Shown here piece after piece: positions 9,861 to 18,493 of a stretch of DNA of 64,000 nucleotides (its first letter is position 1; each line of letters opens with the position of its first letter). The notes under the pieces are model-generated. The model worked only from the letters and a program-made list of their open reading frames with translations. It had not been told where the DNA came from and did not search any database. The position numbers and the translations under genes are program-made. Origin of the DNA: Nostoc sp. NIES-3756 (GTDB taxonomy: Bacteria; Cyanobacteriota; Cyanobacteriia; Cyanobacteriales; Nostocaceae); the NCBI RefSeq assembly GCF_001548375.1, contig NZ_AP017295.1, positions 2,824,501-2,888,500 of the forward strand. Reading direction: 5' to 3'.

Positions 9861-10763
9861 ATGACTGAAGGGAAAATCATACTCAAACCTGAAATATTGT
9901 GGCATCGGGTAAAACAACAGACAGAATATGCGTTAAATTGTGGTGCGCTACTATCGATACCGACGGAATTTGAATTTGTCGAACAGAATGGGGTTTACTT
10001 TTTAGTCAGGATTTTATCTAATCTTGCTCGGAAGAATGCAGCGAAAAAAAAGCAGAACAAGCAAGCTGCGGCTGGCAAGGATTTTAATCCCTTTCTGCCT
10101 TACGAGCAGGATTTATTTGTGGCAGATATCTCCGACACTCACGTATGTATATTGAATAAATTTAATGTTGTTGACTATCACTTACTAATTATTACCCGCC
10201 ATTTTGAAGAACAGGAAAGCTTGCTGACGCTAGAAGATTTTGCTGCTATGTGGGCTTGTCTAGCTGGGATGGATGGTTTAGCTTTTTACAATAGCGGGAA
10301 AATTGCAGGTGCTAGCCAAAGACATAAACATTTGCAACTAGTACCATTACCGTTTACAGCATCACAATCGCAGATACCCATTGCACCACTATTATCATCA
10401 GCAAATCATGATGCGATCGCAACTATACCAGGACTACCATTCATCCATGCTTTCGCTAACTTACAACCTTATTGGGTAGACTCTCCGTTAACAGGGGCGA
10501 AAACAACTTTGGAAATTTACCATAACTTACTACGTGCCGTAGGTTTAAAAGCCGATGGTGATATACTATTTGGTGCTTACAACTTATTAGCTACAAAAGA
10601 GTGGATGTTGATTGTACCGCGATCGCAAGAACACTTCCAATCCATTTCCGTCAACTCCTTAGGATTCGCTGGTGCTTTGTTAGTTAAAAACGAATTAGAA
10701 ATGCAACTCCTCAAACAACACGGGCCGATGAATATTCTGAAGGAAGTTGGGATTAGTCAATAG
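9861..10763 (+). CDS. ATP adenylyltransferase (Ap4A phosphorylase)
   Basis: HIT-superfamily enzyme that splits diadenosine tetraphosphate into ATP and ADP; cytoplasmic. 300 aa from the ATG at 9861; a TTG at 9843 lies inside the tandem repeat and is unlikely. The catalytic HxHxQ-type strand is read as SQRHKHLQLVPLP (about 153-165), with the family block PFLPYEQDLFV before it and LLATKEWMLIVPR after. No neighbour shares its strand closely. Oddity: the stop codon TAG (10761-10763) is supplied by the downstream repeat arm, so repeat insertion has set the 3' end. Confidence 0.9.
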   Translation: MTEGKIILKPEILWHRVKQQTEYALNCGALLSIPTEFEFVEQNGVYFLVRILSNLARKNAAKKKQNKQAAAGKDFNPFLPYEQDLFVADISDTHVCILNKFNVVDYHLLIITRHFEEQESLLTLEDFAAMWACLAGMDGLAFYNSGKIAGASQRHKHLQLVPLPFTASQSQIPIAPLLSSANHDAIATIPGLPFIHAFANLQPYWVDSPLTGAKTTLEIYHNLLRAVGLKADGDILFGAYNLLATKEWMLIVPRSQEHFQSISVNSLGFAGALLVKNELEMQLLKQHGPMNILKEVGISQ

Positions 10764-10788
10764 TCCATAGTCAATAGTCCATAGTCAA
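10754..10788. repeat. Right arm of perfect 35-bp inverted repeat
   Basis: Built from alternating TCAATAG and TCCATAG heptamers. Its 35 bases are the exact reverse complement of 9815-9849. It overlaps the end of the ATP adenylyltransferase gene, including the stop codon. Confidence 0.9.
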
Positions 10789-10818
10789 AAGGCAGAACTT
10801 TTGAATTTTGAATTGGTA

Positions 10819-11403
10819 TCACGCCTGTCTCCCACTCTCCCCTTTCACCACCGCCGAGGCTATCAAATGAGCTAGGCGTAGGGCTTCGGGAACGTGGCCG
10901 CAGTCTGTGAGTTGTTCTAGAACTTGGGCTGTGACTCCAGCATCAGCACCGCAAACTTGAAAATAAAATGGTGGATGTTCGTATACAGTACCAGCACGAT
11001 GCAAAACTTCTAGGCGTTTGTCTGGGTATGGTAGTCTTTGCATAGCGTGGATGATAGCAGTTAGTCTAGGTTGCTTTCGCATCACAGCAATGCAAGGACG
11101 TTCTAGTCGTTCTGCTAATAAGGGCAAGTCAACTATATTAAAACCACCTAAAGAAATCCCATCCAACAAAACTACATGAATTTGGGAGAGAAATTTACCT
11201 CCTATGAGTAATTGACACAGAGCGTCTGTTGCGTTCCAGCCGTCAGCGTCTATTTCCCCCCAAACCATACCCTCAAACCGGGTTCCGGCACAAATGACTC
11301 CTGCAACTCCCACAGGTTGAGCCGTATGCCTGACAAATGGCGCATCATCAAAACCTATAGCGCGGATTTTACGACGATTTCGTAGCAGATGTTCTAGTTC
11401 CAT
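10819..11403 (-). CDS. DUF99 family protein (endonuclease V-like fold)
   Basis: 194 aa. The DUF99 pattern is clear: RAIGFDDAPF at residues 13-22, the VAGVICAGTRFEGMVWGEI strand, LLDGISLGGFNIVD, and the late LEQLTDCGHVPEALRLAHLIASAVV helix. Known only as a conserved family with an RNase H/endonuclease V-like fold; biological role unknown. ATG at 11403. No operon partner on this strand. Confidence 0.85.
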   Translation of the reverse strand: MELEHLLRNRRKIRAIGFDDAPFVRHTAQPVGVAGVICAGTRFEGMVWGEIDADGWNATDALCQLLIGGKFLSQIHVVLLDGISLGGFNIVDLPLLAERLERPCIAVMRKQPRLTAIIHAMQRLPYPDKRLEVLHRAGTVYEHPPFYFQVCGADAGVTAQVLEQLTDCGHVPEALRLAHLIASAVVKGESGRQA

Positions 11404-11542
11404 GATGTTTGCCTACGGCAGAGGCAAAATAATCATACACTCATCTAATCTAAATTTACTCTTTAGGTGCTAAAACTATGCTTTCTTCTCAAGGTATAAA
11501 GTATGTGTAGATAACAGAAAATATATTTAGAGAGAAATTTCT

Positions 11543-12022
11543 ATGGCAACTTACCAAGAAACCATAACTAACGACGAACGCATTGAAGAACTAATTTCCG
11601 AAAAAACTAGCATTAATCATGTAGAAATCATTGAAAATGTCATCGATTCTCTAGAACAAGATGATAGTGCAATGGTGAGCCACACTCCAGAGGGTGGTTA
11701 TCTATGGAAGTTCAAATATGGCACTGTAGAAGTATTTGTCCAACTGACTGGAAAAACCGATGAAGACACCATTACAGTTTGGTCAACTGTTCTCCAGTTA
11801 CCAGCTAAGGATGAACCAAAGTTATTGCGTCATCTGTTGGAGTTGAACTGTTCCGGCACTTTTGAAGCCCGTTTTGGCATTATTGACAATCAAGTAGTGG
11901 TTATTTCTATCCGCACCCTGGCGGAAATATCTCCTGGGGAAGTCTCACGGCTGATTACTATCGTGGCTACAGTCGCCGATAACAATGACGAAGCCTTACA
12001 ATCAGAATTTGGTGCAGCTTAA
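11543..12022 (+). CDS. YbjN-domain protein
   Basis: 159 aa, single YbjN/secretion-chaperone-like fold (alpha-beta, acidic start, block VFVQLTGKTDEDTITVWSTV, then LPAKDEPKLLRHLLELN). In cyanobacteria this family is common and its function is not settled. A ribosome site lies in GAGAGAAATTTCT ahead of the ATG. It ends 17 bases before the lipoate-ligase-like gene, so the two probably share a transcript. Confidence 0.85.
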   Translation: MATYQETITNDERIEELISEKTSINHVEIIENVIDSLEQDDSAMVSHTPEGGYLWKFKYGTVEVFVQLTGKTDEDTITVWSTVLQLPAKDEPKLLRHLLELNCSGTFEARFGIIDNQVVVISIRTLAEISPGEVSRLITIVATVADNNDEALQSEFGAA

Positions 12023-12039
12023 GTAGTTATAAACTCCTG

Positions 12040-12786
12040 ATGGGTAGCAAGCAGTGGCGACTGATTCCTTTATTGGATGCTTCCGGTAGTGTGCAGATGG
12101 CTATTGACCGTTGGTTATTAGAACAGCATCAATCTGGTAAACATCCACCAACTCTGCGATTTTATACTTGGTCGCCACCGGCTATTTCCCTTGGTTATCA
12201 TCAACGCCAATATCCTCAGCATTGGAACAATTTAACTTGGCGAGGTCAAAAATTAGATTTAGTGCGTCGTCCTACTGGTGGTAGGGCAGTATTACATCAA
12301 GGTGATTTAACTTATGCTGTGGTAACATCTGGCTTGCCTAGTAATCGTGTTGCAGCATACCAAAAGATTTGTGAATTTTTAATCCAAGGATGGAAAGCGA
12401 TCGCCATAGAATTAACCTATGGTACAGCCGGGCGTGGTTACATCCACAATCCTAACTGCTTTGGTACAGCCACAGGTGCAGACTTAGTTTTAGCAGATGG
12501 GACTAAACTCATCGGTAGCGCCCAACTGCGGCGCGGTGATGTCATATTGCAACATGGTTCTATGCGTCTCCAACCAGATACAGAATTATTTGTTCAAGTA
12601 TTTGGGGCAGAAGCTTTTACACCTGTGCAGTTAAACTTGAGTGTAGATAAGATAATTACAGCTTTGACGGCTGCTGCTAGTGATTGTTTTGATATGCAGT
12701 TGGAAGTAAAACCATTGTGTTTATCTGAATGGAATGATATTTTATGGCAGGGAACAGGGAACGGGGAAATAACTCAGCACTCATAA
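12040..12786 (+). CDS. Lipoate/biotin protein ligase family (LplA-like)
   Basis: 248 aa, BPL/LplA fold. Motifs: substrate loop RRPTGGRAVLHQGDLTYAV (about 77-95), the GTATGADLVLADGTKLIGSA block with the catalytic Lys, and LRRGDVILQHGSM. The family attaches lipoyl or octanoyl groups to dehydrogenase E2 or glycine-cleavage H proteins; which activity this member has (ligase, octanoyltransferase or amidotransferase) cannot be read from the sequence. Likely co-transcribed with the YbjN gene. Ends in a low-complexity stretch near 12765-12800 made of repeat-like ACTCAGCACT units. Confidence 0.85.
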   Translation: MGSKQWRLIPLLDASGSVQMAIDRWLLEQHQSGKHPPTLRFYTWSPPAISLGYHQRQYPQHWNNLTWRGQKLDLVRRPTGGRAVLHQGDLTYAVVTSGLPSNRVAAYQKICEFLIQGWKAIAIELTYGTAGRGYIHNPNCFGTATGADLVLADGTKLIGSAQLRRGDVILQHGSMRLQPDTELFVQVFGAEAFTPVQLNLSVDKIITALTAAASDCFDMQLEVKPLCLSEWNDILWQGTGNGEITQHS

Positions 12787-12804
12787 CTCAGCACTCAGCA
12801 CTGA

Positions 12805-13923
12805 TTAACATTTTTGATATCTCATTCCTGGGAGTTGAGATACTATACCCATCAGTTCCAACTGTAATAAGGCGCTGGAAACTGAACCTGCATTCATACC
12901 TGTTTGCTGGATAATCAAATCGAAGGGTAAGGCATCAGTGGCGATCGCATCCAGCACTTGTTGCAGTTCTGGTGGTAAGATGGGCAAACTCAACTGTTCT
13001 GGTGTGGGTGATTTATCGACTACATCTAGTTGTGGTATTGCTCCCAACATTTTTAATAGTTCGTCTATTTCCTTGATAATTAAAGAAGCACCTTGACTGA
13101 TTAATTTCAAACAGCCTTGGGATGGGTGATCATCTAATCTTCCTGGAAGTGCGTAAACATCTCTACCAAAATCATTGGCGTAGGTAGCCGTAATTAATGC
13201 ACCAGACTTGATAGGCGCTTCCATTACCAAGACAGCACGACTCAACCCCGCAATTATTCTATTACGTCGGGGAAAATGTGTGCGATCAGGTGGGGTTTTG
13301 GCAGGATATTCACTGACAACAATTCCAGATGTAAGAATCTGCTGGTACAAATCTCGATTCTTAGGGGGATAGACTACATCTACACCCGTACCTAAAACTG
13401 CAATTGTCCGTCCGCCGGCTTTCATTGCTGCACTGTGGCTAACTGTATCAATTCCCTCAGCCATACCTGAAACTACGGTGAAGCCATTTTTGGCTAAAGC
13501 TGTGCTAATTTGGCGAGTCCAACGGATACCATATTCTGATGGCTGGCGTGTACCAACAATGCCAACTAGCGGTTTATTCCCAAGATTTTCTTGTAAATCG
13601 ACCTCACCCCGATAGTACAGCATTGGTGGTGGGCTGGGAGTTTCTAGCAACAAACGGGGATAGTCTGTATCTGCAGGTGTCCAGAAATGGGAGTTTTTTT
13701 GTTCGTGTTGGATGAGTAATTGTTCTGGGTTGAGTTGCGATCGCTGTTTTACCACCTTTTCTAATGTCTGTAAACCAAAGCCCTCAACTTCCCCCAACTG
13801 AGACTTAGTAGCATTCCAAGCTGCTGATAATGTGCCGAAATGCTGCTGTAGTCGTCGCAATAAAACAGGCCCAACTCCAGAAAGTTGCGCCCACGCTAAC
13901 CAATACGCTCGTTCTTCTCCCAC
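12805..13923 (-). CDS. dprA: DNA processing protein DprA
   Basis: Loads RecA on incoming single-stranded DNA during natural transformation. 372 aa, starting with GTG at 13923 (no in-frame ATG fits better). An N-terminal helix-hairpin-helix region (SGVGPVLLRRL) is followed by the Rossmann-like core: GIVGTRQPSEYG, VVSGMAEGIDTVSHSAA, AVLGTGVDVVYPPKNRDLY, the FPRRNRIIAGLSRAVLVMEA block, and PGRLDDHPSQG. A C-terminal winged-helix domain of the DprA type ends the protein. Stand-alone gene. Confidence 0.95.
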   Translation of the reverse strand: MGEERAYWLAWAQLSGVGPVLLRRLQQHFGTLSAAWNATKSQLGEVEGFGLQTLEKVVKQRSQLNPEQLLIQHEQKNSHFWTPADTDYPRLLLETPSPPPMLYYRGEVDLQENLGNKPLVGIVGTRQPSEYGIRWTRQISTALAKNGFTVVSGMAEGIDTVSHSAAMKAGGRTIAVLGTGVDVVYPPKNRDLYQQILTSGIVVSEYPAKTPPDRTHFPRRNRIIAGLSRAVLVMEAPIKSGALITATYANDFGRDVYALPGRLDDHPSQGCLKLISQGASLIIKEIDELLKMLGAIPQLDVVDKSPTPEQLSLPILPPELQQVLDAIATDALPFDLIIQQTGMNAGSVSSALLQLELMGIVSQLPGMRYQKC

Positions 13924-13960
13924 TGTCTCATCCTCACACCCACTGGGTTGAGTATGCCCA

Positions 13961-14020
13961 AATTCGTAATTCGTAATTCGTAATTCGTAATTCGTAATTC
14001 GTAATTCGTAATTCGTAATT
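13961..14020. repeat. Eight tandem AATTCGT heptamers
   Basis: Eight exact copies of AATTCGT run from 13961 to 14016, plus a partial AATT. The array sits between dprA and the next minus-strand gene and ends only 4 bases before that gene's stop. Typical heptanucleotide short tandem repeat of heterocystous cyanobacteria. Confidence 0.95.
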
Positions 14021-14024
14021 GAAT

Positions 14025-14675
14025 TTAATTGGGAATTTTGCTGTCTGTGCGTTTTTGTTTGAGATAGGCGAATACTGATTTATCGCCGATGTCGGGGGGA
14101 ATGGCTTGTATGGCTTTACGGACGGCAAATACTATGAATAATATTGCCCAAGTTGCTAATAAGACTTGCTCCCACTGGGTGGGTAAGATACCTACTAAAT
14201 GTCCTAGTAGTAATATAGGAACAATTAAGGTTAAGGCTTTGGTTTCTAAACGATTAAAGCAAAATGCCTCTTTAAAATAAATGCCTGTCAAAGCCGCGAA
14301 GGTAAAACCTATTCCTAATATAGTCAAGGGTTGAGTATAGACAGTCACAGCAAAGGGTTGGCTGTCAGAATGCCCTACGTAAAAGGCAGCAATGCTACCA
14401 ATTAACCAAAAAGCTTGTAATAGTCTGTGTAACGGTGCAAGGTAAATGTGAATCGTTAATAAACTCACACCCAGAGCGAGGCTGAAGCAAGTGTATAAAG
14501 GGGTCAGTGCTTGAATGGCTAGAGGATTATTGGTGAGTAATACGATAGCAGTGCCGATCGCAAAACTTAAAGCGGCTACCATTAAACCAGAACGGTAGAT
14601 AATCACACCATTGCGATCGCTCTGATCAATAGTAAATCCCCCAAACTGACCTTGATAAACTTCTGATGTAGTCAT
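14025..14675 (-). CDS. DUF2301-type integral membrane protein
   Basis: 216 aa with about six hydrophobic helices, a polar N-terminus (TTSEVYQGQFGGFTIDQSD) and a Lys/Arg-rich C-terminus. The pattern GVIIYRSGLMVAALSFAIG and the ...GIYFKEAFCFNRLETKALT block matches cyanobacterial DUF2301 membrane proteins as I remember them. Function unknown. Both ends are flanked by heptamer repeats (13961-14020 and 14671-14736). Confidence 0.7.
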   Translation of the reverse strand: MTTSEVYQGQFGGFTIDQSDRNGVIIYRSGLMVAALSFAIGTAIVLLTNNPLAIQALTPLYTCFSLALGVSLLTIHIYLAPLHRLLQAFWLIGSIAAFYVGHSDSQPFAVTVYTQPLTILGIGFTFAALTGIYFKEAFCFNRLETKALTLIVPILLLGHLVGILPTQWEQVLLATWAILFIVFAVRKAIQAIPPDIGDKSVFAYLKQKRTDSKIPN

Positions 14676-14736
14676 TAGTCATTAGTCCATAGTCATTGGT
14701 CATTAGTCAACAGTCAACAGTCAACAGTCAACTGTT
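14671..14736. repeat. Mixed heptamer repeats (TCATTAG, TCAACAG)
   Basis: Runs of TCATTAG/TCCATAG units pass into four TCAACAG/GTCAACA units. The array fills nearly all of the 68-base gap between two minus-strand genes and overlaps the start codon region of the DUF2301 gene. Confidence 0.85.
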
Positions 14737-14743
14737 ATCTAGT

Positions 14744-15544
14744 CTAATAACTAATGACTTCTAGAGGGTCTTGCAAATTTATCTGTAGCTGTGTGTGTGC
14801 ATTACCGCTATTGATGGCAATTTCTACCCAGCCATGACTTCCAACTAAAGCAAGCGCCTCTCCCGCCTGTACTTCACTGTAAATATCACACCCTGGAATC
14901 GTCAAACCGCTAACTTGTACAACCCATTTTCTACCTTGGGTGTAATCACCGGGAATATTACTGACTAAATTCCCAAAGTAATCTATATATTGAATGCAGC
15001 CTGACCAACCTGTTTTTGTTTGGGTACAGTGTTCCAGGTTCATTTGTACCAAAGTGGCTGGGTCAATTTCCACTCCTAGTCGTTGCAGCGATACACCACT
15101 AGCAAGATGAGCGCCAACGGGGGCGAAAATATCTCTCCCATGAAAAGTTTTACTAGGTTCAGGGGTGCGCCAATATTGGGAATTAGTGAGTTCAACGGCT
15201 GCAATAGCCGGATTTTGAGCTAATACGCCGCTAAATATGCCATTATCTGGCCCTACTAGAAATCCACCTGCAAATTGTACGGCGATCGCTCGTCTTTTCC
15301 CACCCACCCCCGGATCTACCACCGCTATATGTACAGTTCCCTCTGGGAAGTAGGGGTAAGCATTCATTAAACAAAACCTAGCAGCCGCAATATTCTGTGG
15401 TGGTATCTGATGGGTTAAGTCAACTACCTCCATGTTGGGGTTGATTTGGGCTATTACTCCCTTCATTACAGCTACATAAACATCGCGATCGCCAAAATCG
15501 CTCAATAAAGTTACCAAGGTCTGTCTTATGTAATTTTCTGACAT
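14744..15544 (-). CDS. SAM hydroxide adenosyltransferase (DUF62)
   Basis: 266 aa. The family hydrolyses S-adenosylmethionine to adenosine and methionine and is related to the fluorinase/chlorinase. Motifs: LLSDFGDRDVYVAVMKGVI (13-31), VDPGVGGKRRAIAVQ, GPDNGIFSG, FHGRDIFAPVGAHLA and the C-terminal YIDYFGNLVSNI. The Asp-Arg-His-type water-activating set is consistent with the hydrolase; nothing suggests halogenation. No cluster context. Confidence 0.9.
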   Translation of the reverse strand: MSENYIRQTLVTLLSDFGDRDVYVAVMKGVIAQINPNMEVVDLTHQIPPQNIAAARFCLMNAYPYFPEGTVHIAVVDPGVGGKRRAIAVQFAGGFLVGPDNGIFSGVLAQNPAIAAVELTNSQYWRTPEPSKTFHGRDIFAPVGAHLASGVSLQRLGVEIDPATLVQMNLEHCTQTKTGWSGCIQYIDYFGNLVSNIPGDYTQGRKWVVQVSGLTIPGCDIYSEVQAGEALALVGSHGWVEIAINSGNAHTQLQINLQDPLEVISY

Positions 15545-15655
15545 AACTTGCCAAAATATGTATAGGAAACTAAAATTTTCTGTAGCATAAACTACTAAAT
15601 TTATGCTATGTTATGAATAACAGACATAATGCAGAAGAATTAAGAGGTCAATCCT

Positions 15656-15811
15656 ATGAGCCAAGGTAGACTCAAGGCTAATAGTTCAGCTCAAGAAGTA
15701 CACAGACAAAATATTCAAAGAAATATAGAGCATCGTTTGGAAGTAGCTAGAGCTAAAGGCGATGAAAGACTAATTAGGCAACTAGAAGCTGAGTTAAGGC
15801 AGTTCGCTTAA
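15656..15811 (+). CDS. Small conserved-looking basic protein, 51 aa
   Basis: ATG at 15656 with AGAGG about 9 bases upstream, TAA at 15809-15811, strong terminator at 15849. The peptide is helical and charged, starting MSQGRLKANSSAQEVHRQN and ending RLIRQLEAELRQFA. I recall near-identical small proteins in other Nostocales, function unknown. No membrane segment or cysteine. Confidence 0.7.
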   Translation: MSQGRLKANSSAQEVHRQNIQRNIEHRLEVARAKGDERLIRQLEAELRQFA

Positions 15812-15848
15812 AGTTCAGGTTCATCGTTCATAGTGTTGTTGTGTTTAT

Positions 15849-15868
15849 CCCGCCAAGGCGGGTTTTTT
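15849..15868 (+). terminator. Rho-independent terminator
   Basis: CCCGCC at 15849-15854 pairs with GGCGGG at 15857-15862 around AA, followed by six T residues. It ends the transcript of the 51-aa gene. Confidence 0.9.
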
Positions 15869-15894
15869 GTTGGTTAGCCATTTATCATCTCATG

Positions 15895-16060
15895 TCCGGA
15901 TAATCACTGACGGTAAAAGCAGACAGAGCAAAGATGAGTCATGTCGAAACGAATTAGTGTAGCCAAACATTTAAGTATAGAAGAGCTAGAAAAATGTTAC
16001 CGTCAACTGGTTTTCACTGGTAGCTTCAGACTGGAGTTTAATCGTCAGTAATTATCCGGA
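15895..16060. mobile_element. 166-bp MITE-like element, IS630-type derivative
   Basis: Ends are 18-bp inverted repeats: TCCGGATAATCACTGACG at 15895-15912 and its reverse complement with one mismatch at 16043-16060. Inside is only a 36-codon start of an IS630-like transposase, so it is an internally deleted, non-autonomous copy. A TA target duplication is not visible. It lies 23 bases from the CRISPR array's leader-distal end. Confidence 0.75.
15941..16051 (+). pseudogene. N-terminal stub of IS630-like transposase
   Basis: Reads MSKRISVAKHLSIEELEKCY then RQ, matching the start of IS630-family transposases (MSxRIxVxxHLSxEELExxYRQ), then breaks off and reaches TAA after 14 unrelated residues. 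All of the helix-turn-helix body and the DDE catalytic domain are missing. The stop lies within the right terminal repeat. Confidence 0.7.
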
Positions 16061-16083
16061 GTTTATATTACTTAGGCAGTTAA

Positions 16084-17059
16084 TTTTTAGTCCCCTTGCG
16101 GGGTAATAGTTTGTGGAAACATCAGCACAAACACACGGATGTTTACAAAGCCTCAAGTTTCAGTCCCCTTGCGGGGTAATGATTTGTAGAAACATAAATG
16201 CCCTGGATTTAGTAAAAGCTAAGGTAGAAGTGTTTCAGTCCCCTTGCGGGGTAATGATTTGTAGAAACTCAAATATTTAGTTTTTACACCTTTACTAGCT
16301 GCTGGTTTCAGTCCCCTTGCGGGGTAATGATTTGTAGAAACGTTTCTAATTGCAATTGACCGCTTTGAATTTCCTGGTTTCAGTCCCCTTGCGGGGTAAT
16401 GATTTGTGGAAACTAAAGTCTCTCTTTTAAACTCATAGATATTGTTGTTGTTTCAGTCCCCTTGCGGGGTAATGATTTGTGGAAACAAAGGTCTGCTTGA
16501 CGTTCATCATTAGACTTAGAAGTTTCAGTCCCCTTGCGGGGTAATGATTTGTGGAAACAAAAGAGGTAAAACAATGACCGCAAAGCAAGGTGAGTTTCAG
16601 TCCCCTTGCGGGGTAATTATTTGTGGAAACTTGAGGACGGTGTACCAATTACTTTTAGTACGTGTTTCAGTCCCCTTGCGGGGTAATGATTTGTGGAAAC
16701 TCAACGACAGAATCAGGGTTTGAGCGCTGCTCATGGAGTTTCAGTCCCCTTGCGGGGTAATGATTTGTGGAAACAAGCAACCAATCATCTTTACTTCTGT
16801 AGGAGCAAGTTTCAGTCCCCTTGCGGGGTAATGATTTGTGGAAACGTTCGGGAGGAACTTCCCAAATCTCAGAGTTGTAGTTTCAGTCCCCTTGCGGGGT
16901 AATGATTTGTGGAAACGTTTAGAGTTTAACGGTATCGATAAACTCATCCCGTTTCAGTCCCCTTGCGGGGTAATGATTTGTGGAAACTTGTCCTTTCCGT
17001 TTTTATAAATGTTACGAGAGTGGTTTCAGTCCCCTTGCGGGGTAATGATTTGTGGAAAC
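16084..17059 (-). CRISPR. CRISPR array, 14 repeats of 37 bp, 13 spacers
   Basis: Repeats start at 16084 (degenerate), 16157, 16232, 16305, 16377, 16450, 16522, 16594, 16664, 16738, 16809, 16880, 16951 and 17023. Spacers are 33-38 bp and all differ. On the plus strand a repeat begins GTTTCAGTCCCCTTGCGGGG and ends TTTGTGGAAAC; a CCCC-TTGC-GGGG hairpin core is inside. I place transcription on the minus strand because the reverse repeat ends GGGGACTGAAAC, like known cyanobacterial crRNA tags, and because the degenerate repeat at 16084 then falls at the leader-distal end. Repeats 2-4 share a TAGAAAC variant and 16594 has TAATTAT. No cas gene lies within the window; the subtype (I-D or III-B would fit) is undecided. 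Confidence 0.97.
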
Positions 17060-17609
17060 TGCTCAGTGCTGAAACTTAACGAGAGCAAGCTTTCTGGGAA
17101 GTGATTTGGCGAACCTCAAAAATAGGTCGATTTCAGCCGCTATTATTGCAACTTATTCTCAACTTTCCCAATAGTTGAAACGCTATAATTATTATATTGT
17201 CAAGGTTCTGGCGATTTTGACGAATTTACTAGGTTTTTGACCTCGCTTCGGCTTGTCAATCATCAAGCTGATGACTCAATCATAGGATGAGTATTTTATA
17301 TTGTCGAGTGATTTGAAGAGTTTAATTTGTTACACCATTTCACGAAATACCTGATACAAATAATTAGTCTTTAAATTCTTTCCCCCTACCCCTGCTGTCT
17401 ATGTGTATCAATTTTAAAGTGAAACGGTATTACACATTATTCTCTCTATCAAACCTAGTAGCTTCTTTTCTACACTGGTCAAATAAGATCGCCTGAACTC
17501 CCCCAAATGCTTCAGCACAGCATGTGCAGTTTCGTCTAAATCCTACTGATTGCATAACCTACACTGATGCGATCGCTTATGAAGTCTTGTTTGATAGTAA
17601 TCTATTAAT
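17060..17609 (-). promoter_or_regulatory. Probable CRISPR leader and gene-free region
   Basis: 550 bases without a coding frame of note. If the array is read on the minus strand, the AT-rich part adjoining 17060 is its leader and promoter. Beyond roughly 17250 I see nothing but low-GC spacer with two HIP1-like sites before the M14 peptidase gene ends at 17610. Confidence 0.5.
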
Positions 17610-18329
17610 TTATTTAGCTACTCCATTTAGCAAAGAGTAAAGGACTGGCGAAAGTCTTCTCCGAATTGAAACTATTGATTCATCAGGAAACTCAAATGTG
17701 ATGAGTGAAATGTTTTTTTCTTTAGCCCAGGTTCCAAATGAGCCTGGTGTTGGGTAGCCGATATCATTTACTAAAGGTAGATCAGTTTGGTTTGATAGCC
17801 AATGCCCTAACTCGGTTTCTCTAGGATCATCTATACAAGCTAGTCTTGCATGAAGTGAAATGATGACTTTTGGAGATAAAGTGCTGACAAGATTTATTAA
17901 GGCTTGTGTTTCTGGCTCTGAAGCGGGTTTCACTCCTGGACTTAATTCTACAGTTTTCGGCTCTTTGCTTAACCAAGAGTGCAATATAGGATGGGAACTC
18001 CAGTCTGTTGTGGGAAAGTTGCGGTTGAGGTCAACTCCCCGCGCATTGGCGCGAGTTCCGCGTGATAAACCATCAGGATTTGCCGCTAATACGACAGCAC
18101 AATTTAGATGTTCTGGTGCAACTGTACGAAGTACTGTTGAAAGGACAGTTGTAGTTTCTGGTTCATCACCGTGATGTCCAGCCATTATCAAATACGAAAT
18201 TTGCTTACTTAAAGGTAGAAAAACTTCTAAGGGATACCCCAACACTGATTTACCATAACATTGATAATTATGAATAATTTGCCCACGCTTTTGTAGTGGT
18301 ACTTCATCATAGCTACTCTCGCTTAACAT
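17610..18329 (-). CDS. mpaA: M14 zinc carboxypeptidase, MpaA-like
   Basis: 239 aa, matching murein tripeptide amidase MpaA in length and order of motifs. Zinc ligands His53 and Glu56 in AGHHGDEPET, the substrate-binding RGTRANARGVDLNRNFPT block (around 91-108), the third zinc ligand in IISLHARL, and the catalytic Glu in ITFEFPDES. MpaA trims diaminopimelate from recycled cell-wall tripeptides; no signal peptide is seen, which fits a cytoplasmic recycling role. Stand-alone gene next to the CRISPR leader. Confidence 0.85.
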   Translation of the reverse strand: MLSESSYDEVPLQKRGQIIHNYQCYGKSVLGYPLEVFLPLSKQISYLIMAGHHGDEPETTTVLSTVLRTVAPEHLNCAVVLAANPDGLSRGTRANARGVDLNRNFPTTDWSSHPILHSWLSKEPKTVELSPGVKPASEPETQALINLVSTLSPKVIISLHARLACIDDPRETELGHWLSNQTDLPLVNDIGYPTPGSFGTWAKEKNISLITFEFPDESIVSIRRRLSPVLYSLLNGVAK

Positions 18330-18493
18330 TATTCTTCCTTTAGCTTATTAGTCCAACAGCGCTGATTATACTGAAGCTATAGTTAACCACTTATGTGTAT
18401 TGCAGCACTCTCATTCTCTGATAAGCATCATCCTCTTTGATAACATATTAAAGCTAAAGCCCATTTTCAGCCAAAAATCCTGCACAAGCGCAC

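Noticed and set aside
14744..15544. SAM-dependent halogenase
   Set aside because: The family includes fluorinase and chlorinase, but the motifs and lack of pathway context fit the common SAM hydrolase.
15941..16051. A 36-codon intact-looking gene
   Set aside because: Only the first 22 codons match IS630-type transposases; the rest runs into the terminal repeat, so it is a stub.
16433..16947. Several 60-70-codon frames reading STNHYPARGLK repeatedly
   Set aside because: They are translations of the CRISPR repeats and spacers, not genes.
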